The translations under genes and the position numbers were made by a program. Below are positions 1-10,172 of a stretch of DNA of 64,000 bases, piece after piece. Numbering within the stretch: the first letter of the stretch is position 1; each line of letters opens with the position of its first letter. The notes under the pieces are model-generated. The model was not told the DNA's origin, did not search any database, and was given only the letters and a program-made list of their open reading frames with translations. The DNA comes from Antedon mediterranea (taxonomy: Eukaryota > Echinodermata > Crinoidea > Comatulida > Antedonidae), in the NCBI RefSeq assembly GCF_964355755.1, contig NC_092678.1, positions 15,472,922-15,536,921 on the forward strand, in the 5' to 3' direction.

Positions 1-294
1 GTCAGCAATCGTCGAACGATATCTGATATGGTTTTTTTATATAATAATATTTTAAATTCTAAATATGACTGTTCATTAATTTCACTATTTAGTTTAAATG
101 TCCCTGGTCGTACAAGAAATAGACATTTAGTACATATTCCTTTTAGCCGTGTCGACTGTACTAAAAGGGGATTTTTTCATAGACTACCATATACATTTAA
201 TAATCTAAATAGCAATCATATTGATATTTTTAATGATAGACTTGGTTATTTTATGAGGACGATTATGTGTTCACTTCTTGAACAGCCTGCATAA
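1..294 (+). mobile_element. LINE reverse transcriptase ORF, C-terminal end (partial)
   Basis: The frame is open from base 1, so the element begins outside the window; the stop is at 292-294. The protein has the usual C-terminal tail of non-LTR retrotransposon reverse transcriptases: a leucine/tyrosine-rich helix, then VPGRTRN, a hydrophobic IPFSR, an aromatic FFHRLP and a final asparagine-rich FNNLN segment. The catalytic RT motifs are not in the window. AT-rich sequence ending in a TA microsatellite (about 380-420) follows, compatible with a LINE 3' UTR. The clade (CR1, L2 or Jockey-like) cannot be decided from this piece. Confidence 0.7.
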
Positions 295-410
295 CCTGTT
301 AATATAAATTTTAAATTGAAATTGTTTATGGCATGCCGATCTATGTTATATATATTATATTAATGTTCATTGCATAATGTGTTTATATATATATATATAA
401 ATATATATAT

Positions 411-632
411 AAATAAAATAACAGCAGAAAACTTGGTTACTTCATTGTTTTAATCACTACAAATTTGTTTCGTACGACCAGCATGTAACTGGCCGCACTC
501 TTCAGGTGAAATATAAATGATAAGTTTTATATTTCACCTGAAGAGTGCGGCCAGTTACATGCTGGTCGTACGAAACAAATTTGTAGTGATTAAAACAATG
601 AAGTAACCAAGTTTTCTGCTGTTATTTTATTT
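411..632. repeat. Near-perfect palindrome (foldback repeat)
   Basis: Bases 411-517 and 526-632 are inverted copies of each other, with only about 8 bases between the arms. Arm landmarks are AACAGCAGAAAACTTGG on the left and CCAAGTTTTCTGCTGTT on the right. There is no reading frame. It could be a small foldback transposon or a head-to-head duplicate; no target duplication was recognised. Confidence 0.85.
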
Positions 633-717
633 ATTTATGCTCTACCTTGGTATTGAGCACTCTATCCAAACGGTCTGAAAATTTCAACCTAAATATATAT
701 ATATATATATATATATA

Positions 718-946
718 AATCAATGATGTTGCGTAGCACTGCGTAAATTATATATAAATCATACTGTAAATTATAGAAACAGTGCTCATATTCGGAACAT
801 GATCTCATAATCGCGTCGATCTTAGCTCATTGGCGAAAGTTCCGTATTTTTTAGTTGTATGAAAAAATGCCTCTGGCTGGATTCGAACCTGCAACCTCTC
901 GCTTACAGGGCGAGTATCATACCATTAGACCACAGAGCCATGTATG
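718..946. repeat. Duplicated 0.23-kb unit carrying a tRNA-like sequence, copy 1
   Basis: This block recurs almost unchanged at 1085-1313, an offset of 367 bases. Both begin CAATGATGTTGCGTAGCACT and both end with a minus-strand tRNA-like sequence. The 140 bases between the copies are not duplicated. Confidence 0.85.
869..939 (-). tRNA. tRNA-Thr(TGT)-like sequence, probably a pseudogene
   Basis: On the minus strand the sequence folds as a 71-nt cloverleaf. The acceptor arm is GGCTCTG/CAGAGGC with one mismatch, the D arm contains GGTCTAATGG, the anticodon stem is CTCGC/GCGAG around loop CCTGTAA, and the T arm contains GGTTCGAATCC. The loop places TGT at the anticodon position (threonine). Position 33 is C where U is nearly universal, and the acceptor and T stems each carry a mismatch. 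It may be a decayed tRNA gene or a tRNA-derived repeat. Confidence 0.45.
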
Positions 947-1084
947 GTATTATCACAGATTTTCACCCACCAGATACATTCTCTCATACAACAAACGCCC
1001 TCACAATCAGTGGAGGCTTAACAAGTCAGAATAAATTCCAACTTTAATTCGCAACGGTTTTTTAAATAATATTGTGTATATGTA

Positions 1085-1313
1085 AATCAATGATGTTGCG
1101 TAGCACTGCGTAAATTATATATAAATCATACTGTAAATTATAGAAACAGTGCTCATATTCGGAACATGATCTCATAATCGCGTCGAGCTTAGCTCATTGG
1201 CGAAAGTTCCGTATTTTTTAGTTGTATGAAAAAATGCCTCTGGCTGGATCCGAACCTGCAACCTCTCGCTTACAGGGCGAGTATCACACCATTAGACCAC
1301 AGAGTCATGTATG
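1085..1313. repeat. Duplicated 0.23-kb unit carrying a tRNA-like sequence, copy 2
   Basis: Second copy of the unit at 718-946, differing at a few bases. It is followed by an A/T-rich simple run (AAAAT repeats, about 1320-1353). Confidence 0.85.
1236..1306 (-). tRNA. Second tRNA-Thr(TGT)-like sequence, probably a pseudogene
   Basis: Same cloverleaf as the copy at 869-939, and it shares the C at position 33. It has further damage: the T loop reads TTCGGAT, losing the conserved A58, and the acceptor strand begins GACTCTG. Shared defects in both copies suggest that an already damaged tRNA was duplicated. Confidence 0.4.
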
Positions 1314-1399
1314 TTTTGACTAAATAAAATAAAAATAAAATAAAATAAAATAAAATTGTACGTGTGTTTATGAGTTCTTCCAGAGTAAGTGTTTTTTAA

Positions 1400-1687
1400 A
1401 GGTCTGTCTACACTATCATAATGTATGGGACAAAAAAATGTGATGTGCCCATATCTGGACATGATGACGTTATATTACTACCATATTTCGGAATATCACT
1501 AACATTATTAGTCGCGGGAAAAACGACTCTACAGCTCTATATGTCGGTCGGTTGGTCGGTCGGTCGGTTGGTTAGTCGGCCAGTAAACACTTAATCAAAT
1601 TTGAGCACGCGACTGCAGCTATGTATATGGCCTTGTTTGGACGCATAAAACTTCTTTGTCAAACTAGTTTGATAGTGTAGACAGAGT
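1400..1687. mobile_element. MITE with CTGTCTACACTATCA-type inverted ends
   Basis: The left end reads GGTCTGTCTACACTATCA and the right end TGATAGTGTAGACAGAGT, inverted copies of each other. There is no coding capacity. Related elements lie at 33987-34277, 44844-44944 and 47459-47626. The interior holds a run of GGTCGGT repeats. Confidence 0.7.
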
Positions 1688-1723
1688 TTTTGTAATGCGA
1701 GGCAAAGGTTACCACATCTGCTG

Positions 1724-2010
1724 AATGAATATGAGTTAGTGTTTACCAACCGACCAACCTACCGAAATTGCTAAAAAATGTTTAAAAATGTTGAACAAGT
1801 TTTAAAAACATTTATAATTACTTGCCTCCAAGTATTAATATCCAGTGTCAAAATAACGAAAAAAATATGAATATGAGTTAGTGTTTATCGACCGACCGAC
1901 CAACCGAAGTTGCTGAAAATGTTTAAAAAAATGTTTATAACATTTATATTTGCCTCCAATTATTAATATCCAGTGTCAAAATAACGAAAAAAATATGAAT
2001 ATGAGTGTTT
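1724..2010. repeat. Minisatellite with units of about 110-140 bp
   Basis: Two to three units, each with GAATATGAGTTAGTGTTTA, a run of CCGACC/CCAACC, AAATTGCTGAAAATG, AAACATTTAT and TTGCCTCCAAGTATTAATAT. The same unit is amplified to about seven copies at 34495-35330. Confidence 0.8.
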
Positions 2011-2044
2011 ATAGACCGACATAGTGAGAGATGGAGAGTCACGT

Positions 2045-2690
2045 ATAGGCCTACCTTTTTCTGTTGCCCAATAAAAAATACCGTATTTTTTTACCTGCGA
2101 CATGAGGTCAAGATCGTGTTTTTATTTTCTGTCGCTGTCAGCTGTTTTACACACGTGTATAGATATATTCGGCGAAAATGTGGAGCGAAGACGTCACAGT
2201 AGTTACTATATAAATCTGTGTGGGGAAGAAGGGGGTGGGGAAGCTAAAATGTCCGACCAACTAAAAGGTACTAAAAGGGACAACCAAATTTATAAAGACA
2301 TTTATAAAAAATAAAGCAGGAGTATGGAATAGACTTGTCTCCAAAGTAAGTAAACTCAAAGCTGAAGAGCCTGCAAAAGCAGTACAACATTGCAAAATAC
2401 AATAACTCGGGCAGGGAACGAATTACATTGTCCCCATTACGATGTTTTCTGTGCTCTCACAACATCTCTATCACTAGGGCAAGGCTGTAGAAAGTGAGAC
2501 GTAGAACTTCCTTTATTGCGACTTTTAATTATCGACCAAATAAATGAATGGCAATTTGTGTAAAAAGGATGAAATTTAACACAACCAACCAAGAAGTATT
2601 GTTAGCAGAAACGGGGTACTAAAAAATACCGTATTTTATATACCGTATTTTTATACCGTATTTTGAGAAGTTGCAGCGGAAACAGGCCCT
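2045..2690. other. Sequence present only in duplication copy A
   Basis: In copy B the bases matching 2040 and 2691 are almost adjacent (about 35338), so this is an insertion in A or a deletion in B. It contains short scraps such as the word ATACCGTATTTT repeated near 2077 and 2625-2660, and no credible gene. Confidence 0.5.
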
Positions 2691-2979
2691 ATGATGGATT
2701 TCATTTTTATTTTTTTTTAGGTTTATAAGTGTCATCATTAACAACCTATGACATTTGACTCACATTTGTCCACAACTTAAATGTACTAACATTTTGTAAC
2801 GATCGCATACCGGTACTTTATTTTAATACTATATATTTTTGAAAATTATCAGAATACAAATTGAAAGCATTTTATTTACTTTCGTTTTGAAGATTTTATA
2901 TTTTCTTTCACTTCACAGTCACTTCCACTTATTCTCTAACTATAAACTTATAAGGTTTAATTTTGTACGTACTCATATT

Positions 2980-3362
2980 ATGCTTAATTTTTAAAACGTA
3001 CGTAGATACTTAATTTCTAAACGTACGTAGATACTTAATTTTTAAACGTACGTATATACTTAATTTTTAAACGTACGTAGATACTTAATTTTTAAACATG
3101 CGTAGATACTTAAGTTTTAAACGTACGTAGATACTTAATGTTTAAACGTATGTAGATAATTAATTTTTAAACGTACGTAGATACTTAATTTTTAAACATG
3201 CGTAGATACTTAAGTTTTAAACGTACGTAGATACTTAATTTTTAAACGTGCGTAGATAATTAATTTTTAAATGTACGCAGATGCATAATTTTCAAACGTA
3301 CGTGGATGCTTAATTTTTTTTAAACGTACGTAGATGCTTAATTTTTAAACGTACGTAGATAA
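2980..3362. repeat. 25-bp minisatellite (ACGTACGTAGATACTTAATT type)
   Basis: About 15 tandem copies of a 25-bp unit containing AAACGTACGTAGATACTTAA. The core ACGTACGT is self-complementary. The same unit flanks the insertion in copy B (35600-35797 and 39270-39350). Confidence 0.9.
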
Positions 3363-3668
3363 ATAAAAAGAAAACAACTTAATTTTTAAAGCATCCATGC
3401 CTATTTTGTATCCTATTCCTTTTTCCCAATTTTTTTAATATTTTGTATTACATATTACTATCTTATTCGATCTATGGAATTAAAATGTATGAAATGTATG
3501 TTATATTTAAACGCAAGTGCAGAAACGTCATTTTAACGTTCTGTCTATTGCGCGCGCAACATAAACTAGTTGCAAAATGTTCACTCAACACTAATTCATG
3601 ATTTAAATGAACTAACAGTCTGCGCTACATGGAAGACAATTATAAACAATTATTCTCTCTTTCAATAG

Positions 3669-4749
3669 GCCTACGATTAAAGTTCCAAAATGCAGCCCAA
3701 GACAAACTATAGTTTTCCTGAAGACTCACAAGACGGGTAGTACAACTCTTGCAAGACTCATTGAGTTGTACGGATACAAACATTCACTAACGTTCGTGAG
3801 GAAAATAGGAGAAAAGGGATCAATTCATTTCGGTAATCGAAATTTTGAGTATAAATCTCATAAGATGTTTCTACCACCTCCCAATGTAACTAAGGGAGAT
3901 TACTCAAACTATAAATACAATATATTTACATTGCATGTTCGTTATAATAGAGAAGTGTTAAATACATTCATGCAAACAGATCCTGTTCACATTACAATAA
4001 TAAGAGAACCATCGGCACAGTTAGAATCGGCGTTTATGTTTTTCCGTTTTGGAAAATACGTTAACAGCACAGCAAAAGGTATTCCGCCTTTTGAAGCGTT
4101 TGTTTCTAACCCGACAAAATATCGTAAAGCTGCGTCTTCTATCATGGGTTATAACGACCAAATGTTTGATCTTGGGTTATCTAGGAAGAGTTTTCGTAAT
4201 GAAACAATAATAAATAAGACAATAGCTAGACTTGATCAAGATATGGACCTAGTCCTCATAAACGAGTTCTACGACGAATCTTTAGTGTTACTTAGTAAAC
4301 TACTTTGCTGGAGTCTAGAAGATGTATTATATCTTCCAAGAAATATGAGACCAACATCTAAAAAAAACGCTATGTCTGAGGCGATTCGTGAGAAAGCTCG
4401 AAAACGGAACCATGCCGATACACTGCTGTATAATCATTTTCTAAAACGACTGCATGAACGCATAGTTGACTACGGACCATCGTTTGAAGGAGATCTTGTG
4501 CGATTCCGTAATATGACGTCAGAGTTGTGGCGTAAATGCGTCGACGGGCAGGTTTCCGGTGAGAAACGTATGAAATATAAAATACGTAATTCTAGCAAGG
4601 AATGCCAATATCATACCGAAGCGCCACAACAGATGAACAAACGAATTAGAAAGATGATGCTAAACGGGACAATCCCCCTGAACCGGAAAATACCCCTGAA
4701 CCGGACAATCGTTAGCAAGAAAAAAAGAAGAAGAAAAAAAAACCCTTAG
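3669..4749 (+). CDS. Galactose-3-O-sulfotransferase-like exon, copy A
   Basis: Long exon of a Gal3ST-family (galactosylceramide sulfotransferase-like) enzyme. This family moves sulfate from PAPS to the 3-hydroxyl of galactose on glycolipids or glycoproteins in the Golgi lumen. Seen here: the PAPS 5'-phosphosulfate loop FLKTHKTGSTTL near the start, the 3'-phosphate motif HITIIREPSAQLES about 85 residues later, and several N-glycosylation sequons (NST, NET, NKT, NGT). I place the exon start after the acceptor TCTCTCTTTCAATAG. The frame upstream of that point differs from copy B by one base, while the exon frame is kept. The cytoplasmic tail and membrane anchor expected in the family must be in an upstream exon not found here. 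The C-terminus is a lysine/arginine tail after PLN-type hexapeptide repeats. No stop or frameshift is seen. Confidence 0.8.
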
Positions 4750-4871
4750 AATCACACGTAAAGAGATAGGTGGCAAACACCACCTATTTATCTTAGTACC
4801 ATACCACAGCTCAGTATAATAGCACATGTGTGCGCGCCGAATCAATAAGTGATGACTAAATCCGATTTTTT

Positions 4872-5006
4872 ACTAGGCGAATTTGTTCACGCGAATCGAA
4901 AGCGTCAGCTTATACGCATGCGCAGAGAGGTATTTGGAAGATACAAAAATTAATACGCATGCGTATAAGCAGACGCCAGTGATTCGTGTGAACACATTCG
5001 CCTAGT
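4872..5006. mobile_element. Short MITE with ACTAGGCGAA ends, copy 1
   Basis: The left end ACTAGGCGAATTTGTTCACG and the right end TGAACACATTCGCCTAGT are inverted copies. Internal TACGCATGCG words are also placed symmetrically. It is about 135 bp and non-coding. Confidence 0.75.
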
Positions 5007-5033
5007 GGAAAACCAGTTTAAAATCGATGTTCC

Positions 5034-5125
5034 ACTAGGCGAATTTGTTCACGTGAATAAAATACTTCAGGTAATACGCATGCATATAGGCTGGCGCTTT
5101 CGATTCGTGCTAACAATTTCGACTA
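5034..5125. mobile_element. Short MITE with ACTAGGCGAA ends, diverged copy 2
   Basis: Starts ACTAGGCGAATTTGTTCACG, as copy 1 does, and ends in a degraded inverted copy near TTTCGACTAAT. Only 28 bases separate it from copy 1, in the same orientation. Confidence 0.6.
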
Positions 5126-7487
5126 ATGAAACATATGCTTAAAGCGCATGCGTATATAAATACATCTAATTTTTGTGACGTGAAAATGCGTCAAATCAGA
5201 TCATGGATTAAAGAATAGAAGGATGCATCAGTTGGAGATCAAAGCTTCCATGGATCTAAACGACAGAGCGCGGACCGCCCACAATTATAAAATAAACACA
5301 GTTTAACTTTTAACCGTCGCAATGAAACTGTCGAGTGCCTAATATATTGTTTACTGCACATGCGCAACAACACCGTTAACCTTGTTGGCTATTCTTTCGC
5401 GCGTTTTTGTTGGCATGATTAATACTTCATATTTTTAGCGCTAGGTGCTATGGCGACGAAAAAACCTTTATGCGACGAATTTAATTATAACTTTTCTGAA
5501 TTCAAATTAAAAGATCTCCCAGAAATATTACAAGATTATTAATAAATGTAATTACAAGATTAAATAAATAAACATGTTTGTAAATTGTAGTATCCTTTCG
5601 GTTTAATAAAAATATTAATGTTACCAACATTTTTTAAATCTGGCGCGATTGGTCTACGCGAAATTGTTATGACCTTAAAGTAGCATTTTATGACCTGTAG
5701 TGGCCAGCCAATCCATGATCGCAGTTTTCATTCGATTAGGCCCGGTGATTGGATGTGATGTGGATGACATAACAACTAGCCAATCACTAGGCACTACAAT
5801 TTAAATATAATCACATCGATAATTAGGGAGATTTATGAAGAAACCACTGCTTAGCCATATATTAAAAACGCGTTTGTTGTACATGACACCACCATACAGG
5901 GTAACAACATACATGGTCAAATGCATAATTTAATATTCTATAGATTAACGCAATTTTTTTATGACAGGAGGTGGCAGGCCAATATGATAATTCAATATAA
6001 AAATTGCATATTTTATTAATATTGCCAACTAATTAAAATTACGGTCGTAAGAAAGTGAACATTTCGTAGTCCGATTGTGATGAAATTAAAACAGAATTGT
6101 TCAGCAATATATTGTTGTTGTCAATTAATCCTCGACGCAGATATGTCAATACAACAATCAGACTGCGCATACGATTTCTACATTGCTACGTTTTGTAACA
6201 GTTGATACGGAGTTCAATGAGCGTGTTTCTTTGATTGGCAGCAGTGCTTTATTATAGGCAAGCGCGTTGGAAAATCGTTTGATGTCACCGTCGGGGCATA
6301 ACCTTCTATTCCTAAATCCATGAATGAAATAAAGTAATTAAAATAGAAAATTTTATTCTCCAATTGTGTAACATATTGTGGAAGATACTTACTAATCATT
6401 AAGTACTATTCCACGGGGTAATGTAAAATATACATCGTGCTGTTGATAGAGCTGTACATTAGTATAGAACATTATTTTAAAAAGCAAACCATTAGGATCA
6501 TCTATAGATCGGATATATAATTTGTATAAAATACAGTATTACTGAACATACCTCAGTCCTCTTAACACAAGTATAGATAATTGACATTTTTGTATAATAA
6601 TGGTTATAACTGTTATAGTAAGGTATTTGACTGTTGGTAAATGCCAAATTACAAACAATTGTAATGATTAGTATTGCAGAAATCGTGACAATATTGCAAT
6701 ATGGTTATATAATGCAATCAATGTTAAGAAGATGCTTACCAATAAAGTAATGAATGAATGAATGAATGAACACTTTTACTGCAGGTAGTTGATCAATTTG
6801 GTAATTACAAACTTTCGTTTCATCTCTACCTTATCTTTTAATGAGAGTGTTGTGATGTGATGCCAGTTAAATGAAGAGCAGGTCATATTATATAACTTGT
6901 ATAGTCTTCAATATGTTTCAATTAGATTTCTTCGTACATTCCATTTCGTTTCAATGTTAATATAGACATTGACGTAATGACGTAGCCTTGTAAGTAGAAA
7001 CACAAACTGAACTAGAATATCTTGTGAAAATAGTATGAATTGAGAATGAGAAATTAGAATTATTTCTTAATGTCACAAAAGCGATGCGGATCTCTAAAAC
7101 ACAATCAGACATCTAATTTCAACTATCATTAAACCTTAGAAATTATTTGGCCAATTCAACTATATCGGTTTTGTGTTACGCTAGCGACCGGACAGGACAA
7201 CAAACAAACACAGATAAACCATCATTGGATGGAAATGTCATTTATTCAAATGACGAATATTAAAACGTGTATATTGGTAAAACATAGATGACATATCACT
7301 TCTAGTATAAAACTTAATTATATTACATAATATAAAATGGGTCACGCCCTATACGTTATGTCATCTGAAACATAAATCAAATACTGCATAACGGATATCA
7401 GTTATCGGAATATTTAAACAAAGTATAAATCAAAGTATTAAACTCTACTTACTAAACAGTACTTAATATTAGGTTAACAAATTTGAC
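5126..7487. other. Intergenic, no supported gene
   Basis: AT-rich sequence with no long reading frame. A GAAT tetranucleotide run lies at about 6748-6770. A 30-codon frame at 5450-5542 is too short to support. Confidence 0.6.
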
Positions 7488-7491
7488 TTAA

Positions 7492-8010
7492 GGGTCATTC
7501 CATCTCAGTTCACCCAAAAAAAATGGAATTTTATACCCTACCTCTTCCAATTTTGATGAAATTTGGTATATGGGTGATTCATAGCAATTAAAGCCAAAAT
7601 TTCAAATTTTAACTTTATCGGACCAACGGTTTTCGAGATATCGCAATTTCAATTTTCGGTTTTTACGCAAAAAAGGGCGCGGCCGCCACGTTTCAAAGAG
7701 CTGTATCTCGGGAACTATATGTTCGATTTTAAAAACAAAGGTATTTTTGTAAAGGGGAGACCATAAGGAACCTAAATATACCAATTGTGTGTGTTTTATG
7801 TTAATTTTAAGTTGAATAAAACTTTGACATATATTTTGACCTTGAAATTGACCCCGTGGAACACGCCCGATTTGTTGGTGACTATCACGAAAAATGTAGC
7901 CCTACGTGTCAACTACAACATTTAAAAAAATTGGAGGTTTTTTTTTGTTTGTTTCCATGAAATTACAATTTGAAGTTGACATACCTCTTCCTTTTAGTGT
8001 ATTTTTGGTG
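7492..8010. repeat. Left terminal inverted repeat of the TTAA transposon
   Basis: A 519-bp arm that pairs with 9500-10009 with few differences and ends at AGTGTATTTTTGGTG. Frames predicted inside it are artefacts. Confidence 0.9.
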
Positions 8011-8181
8011 TTGTTATACTTATACACAGTGTGAACACTAACTGTTAAGGTGTCTTATTGTTACGCTTTCTCATCAGGCCCACTTAAACAGTAGATATAT
8101 TTTGATATGAGAAATACTGGGTAACTCACATACTTTTCAAATCAATTTTGACACATAGTTTAGTGTCCTTACTATGTTATT

Positions 8182-8595
8182 ATGCACATTAACATATGCA
8201 TAATAAGTGATTGCAGAGAACATACAACAGTTACTGTATATGCCTTTTTAAAGGTTGTCATCCCCTATTTAAAAACAAAACTACCAACCATGAAAAAAGT
8301 TCATTATTTCACAGATGGATGTGGCAGCCAATACAAAAACAAATATAACTTTATTAACCTTTGCCACCACCAGGAAGATATTGGTTTAGACGCCAAGTGG
8401 AATTTTTTCGCTACATCACATGGCAAGGGTGCATGTGATGGCATAGGTGGAACAGTTAAGAGGCTTGTCACTAAGAGAAGCTTACAGCGTTTCACTGAAT
8501 GTCATATTCTCACATCTCTTAGTATGTTTGACTACTGTGTAATTTTTTATTTTTATTTTATGTCTTTAGGCAATGTGGCCAAGGATTACCAATAG
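8182..8595 (+). pseudogene. Transposase-like protein, 5' half, interrupted
   Basis: Reads ISDCREHTTVTV, then YFTDGCGSQYKNK, a histidine-containing NLCHHQED, and FFATSHGKGACDGIGGTVKR. I recognise this as a conserved block found in many uncharacterised, apparently transposon-derived proteins of cnidarians, echinoderms and arthropods. The family name is not certain. Conserved Asp and His residues fit a metal-dependent RNase H-like fold, but that is inference. Similarity begins inside the protein and nothing upstream in the element encodes the rest. Just after SLQRFTECHILTSL a short GTAATT...CTTTAG stretch may be a mini-intron; the SINE follows. The annotated start is simply the first ATG. Confidence 0.6.
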
Positions 8596-8626
8596 TGAAT
8601 TAATCACTGTCCTATCAAATAGGTGG

Positions 8627-8843
8627 TAATCCCCCTGATACAGGGGCTATTGTGTGAACCAGTTCACCGGGGTAACCCCCTACTCTTTTTCGAATAATGG
8701 TTTATAGTCCTTATCCGAGAAGACTTGTTCCACCACCAGAACTAGGAGCGAGTCGGCCTCGAACCCTTGCCGATGTTGTTCTTGGCTCTTTAGGTACGGT
8801 AAACGGCGCCCCTGCCTTAACCGCTCGGCCATATGACTCGCTC
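8627..8843 (-). mobile_element. tRNA-derived SINE inserted in the transposase gene
   Basis: On the minus strand it starts with a class II (Leu/Ser-like) tRNA head. Box A is TGGCCGAGCGG, a box B-like GGTTCGAGGCC follows, and a GAGCGAG/CTCGCTC stem closes the head. The body then reads TTCTGGTGGTGGAA and GGGGGTTACCCCGGTG. The same body occurs at 45608-45890 (with head) and 36600-36747 (without head), both on the plus strand. It splits the transposase reading frame, so it is younger than the transposon. Confidence 0.75.
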
Positions 8844-8845
8844 AT

Positions 8846-9400
8846 ATGGACATTCCAGGCATCAACTTTATTCATGTGGGAATAGATGAGGTATCTACTG
8901 TGGAAAAAGAAATAAAGCCGAGATTCAACCTCGCCCAGACCATCAAGGGTTCATTACAATATCATCGCTTTGTTCCTGTTTCTCTGGCACAGATGCAGGT
9001 CTACAAACTTAGTACCCAGATAAACCCTCCGGATGTGGTAGTGATTCAAGAATCTTTCAGTGATGAAAATGAAATTGTTGCTGATACACAAACCACCATT
9101 ATTAGACTTCAGAATTTTGTGTGCTGTAGTTATGATGGTGTCCCATGGATTGGTTTGGTTGTGGATGTCTCAGAAGAGTTTCGGGATTATCAAATTAAAT
9201 TTATGCATCCTCATGGGCCAGCGAAAACCTTTTATTGGCCGTCCAAAGAAGACTGTTGTTGGATTCCTGAATCAAATGTACATTGTATTATAGCTTCTCC
9301 GTTTATAAAATCCTCTTTGACTAGGAATTACAGTATTTCCCAAAATGATCGCCACAACCTTTCTAAATACTGTTTGAATTGGCCAGATGACAAGGAGTAA
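8846..9400 (+). pseudogene. Transposase-like protein, 3' half
   Basis: Continues the protein at 8182-8595 on the far side of the SINE. Visible segments are GINFIHVGIDEV, RFNLAQTIKGSLQYHRF, a small beta-rich module CCSYDGVPWIGLVVDVSEE followed by IKFMHPHGPAKTFYWP, and CCWIPESNVHCII. The FMHPHGP-type module follows the DGIGG block in the same uncharacterised protein family, which supports the two halves being one gene. The stop is at 9398-9400, about 100 bp before the right inverted repeat. No stop codon or frameshift lies inside this half. Confidence 0.6.
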
Positions 9401-9499
9401 AGGCCAGACATAGACAATTGTAACATTATAATATTTAGTTTGTAAATAAAATTATTTTTGGAAAACATCAAATTGACATTGAAGTAATGCATGGACAGA

Positions 9500-10009
9500 C
9501 ACCAAAAATACACTAAAAGGAAGAGGTATGTCAACTTCAAATTGTAATTTCATGGAAACAAAGAAAAAAACCCCTCCAATTTTTTTATATGTTGTAGTTG
9601 ACACGTAGGGCTACATTTTTCGTGATAGTCACCAACAAATCGGGCGTGTTCCACGGGGTCAATTTCAAGGTCAAAATATATGTCAAAGTTTTATTCAACT
9701 TAAAATTAACATAAAACACACACAATTAGTATATTTAGATTCCTTATGGTCTCCCCTTTACAAAAATACCTTTGCTTTTAAAATCGAACGTATAGTTCCC
9801 GAGATACAGCTCTTTGAAACATGGCGGACGCGCCCTTTTTTGCGTAAAAACCGAAAATTGAAATTGTGATATCTCGAAAACCGTTGGTCCGATAAAGTTA
9901 AAATTTGAAATTTTGGCTTTAATTGCTATGAATCACCCATATACCAAATTTCATCAAAATTGGAAGAGGTAGGGTTTAACTCATTGGGTGATCTGAGATG
10001 GAATGACCC
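9500..10009. repeat. Right terminal inverted repeat of the TTAA transposon
   Basis: Inverted copy of 7492-8010, starting at CACCAAAAATACACT and ending at the TTAA duplication. Confidence 0.9.
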
Positions 10010-10172
10010 TTAAGCATCAAATATATACATCTATAAATCTACTTGAGTCTGATTAAAATACAATAAAATATGAAATTGGCTGTATATAAGACATGATTCT
10101 GGGTGTCAGCGCCAAAAACCCAGCCTTGGATGGGTTCCCACCCAGACCAAACAAAAACCACGGACCTGCCCC

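Larger units (their letters stand above)
1355..4749. repeat. Segmental duplication, copy A (partner 33935-40761)
   Basis: The order of parts is the same in both copies: a MITE-like block starting with a GTCTACACTATCA-type end, a GGTCGGTC-rich run, a minisatellite of 110-140 bp units, a stretch with TTCACTTCACAGTCACTTCC, a 25-bp minisatellite, and the sulfotransferase exon. Similarity stops at the stop codon. Copy A has an extra 0.65 kb (2045-2690). Copy B has a longer minisatellite and a 3.47-kb inserted element. Confidence 0.85.
7492..10009 (+). mobile_element. 2.5-kb DNA transposon, TTAA target site, long inverted repeats
   Basis: Both ends are flanked by TTAA (7488-7491 and 10010-10013). 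The element starts GGGTCATTCCATCTCAG and ends CTGAGATGGAATGACCC. The inverted repeats are about 515 bp (7492-8010 and 9500-10009). Between them lie two plus-strand coding blocks of one transposon-type protein, separated by a minus-strand SINE. TTAA duplications are known for piggyBac and Kolobok superfamilies; the GGG terminus does not fit the usual piggyBac CCC start. The N-terminal part of the protein is missing, so this copy is internally deleted and defective. Confidence 0.85.

Noticed and set aside
859-1047. 62-codon frame over the tRNA-like sequence
   Set aside because: It arises from the antisense of the tRNA-like cloverleaf and is broken in the duplicate unit.
2980-3362. Possible CRISPR-like array (25-bp repeats)
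   Set aside because: The units are directly adjacent with no spacers, and the setting is eukaryotic; it is a minisatellite.
5450-5542. 30-codon frame starting ATGGCGACGAAAAAACC after a TAGCGCTAGG context
   Set aside because: Start context is reasonable but it is too short; no splice donor at the end and no family recognised.
7602-7784. 60-codon minus-strand frame
   Set aside because: Entirely inside the left inverted repeat of the TTAA transposon; the matching frame on the other arm is not preserved.
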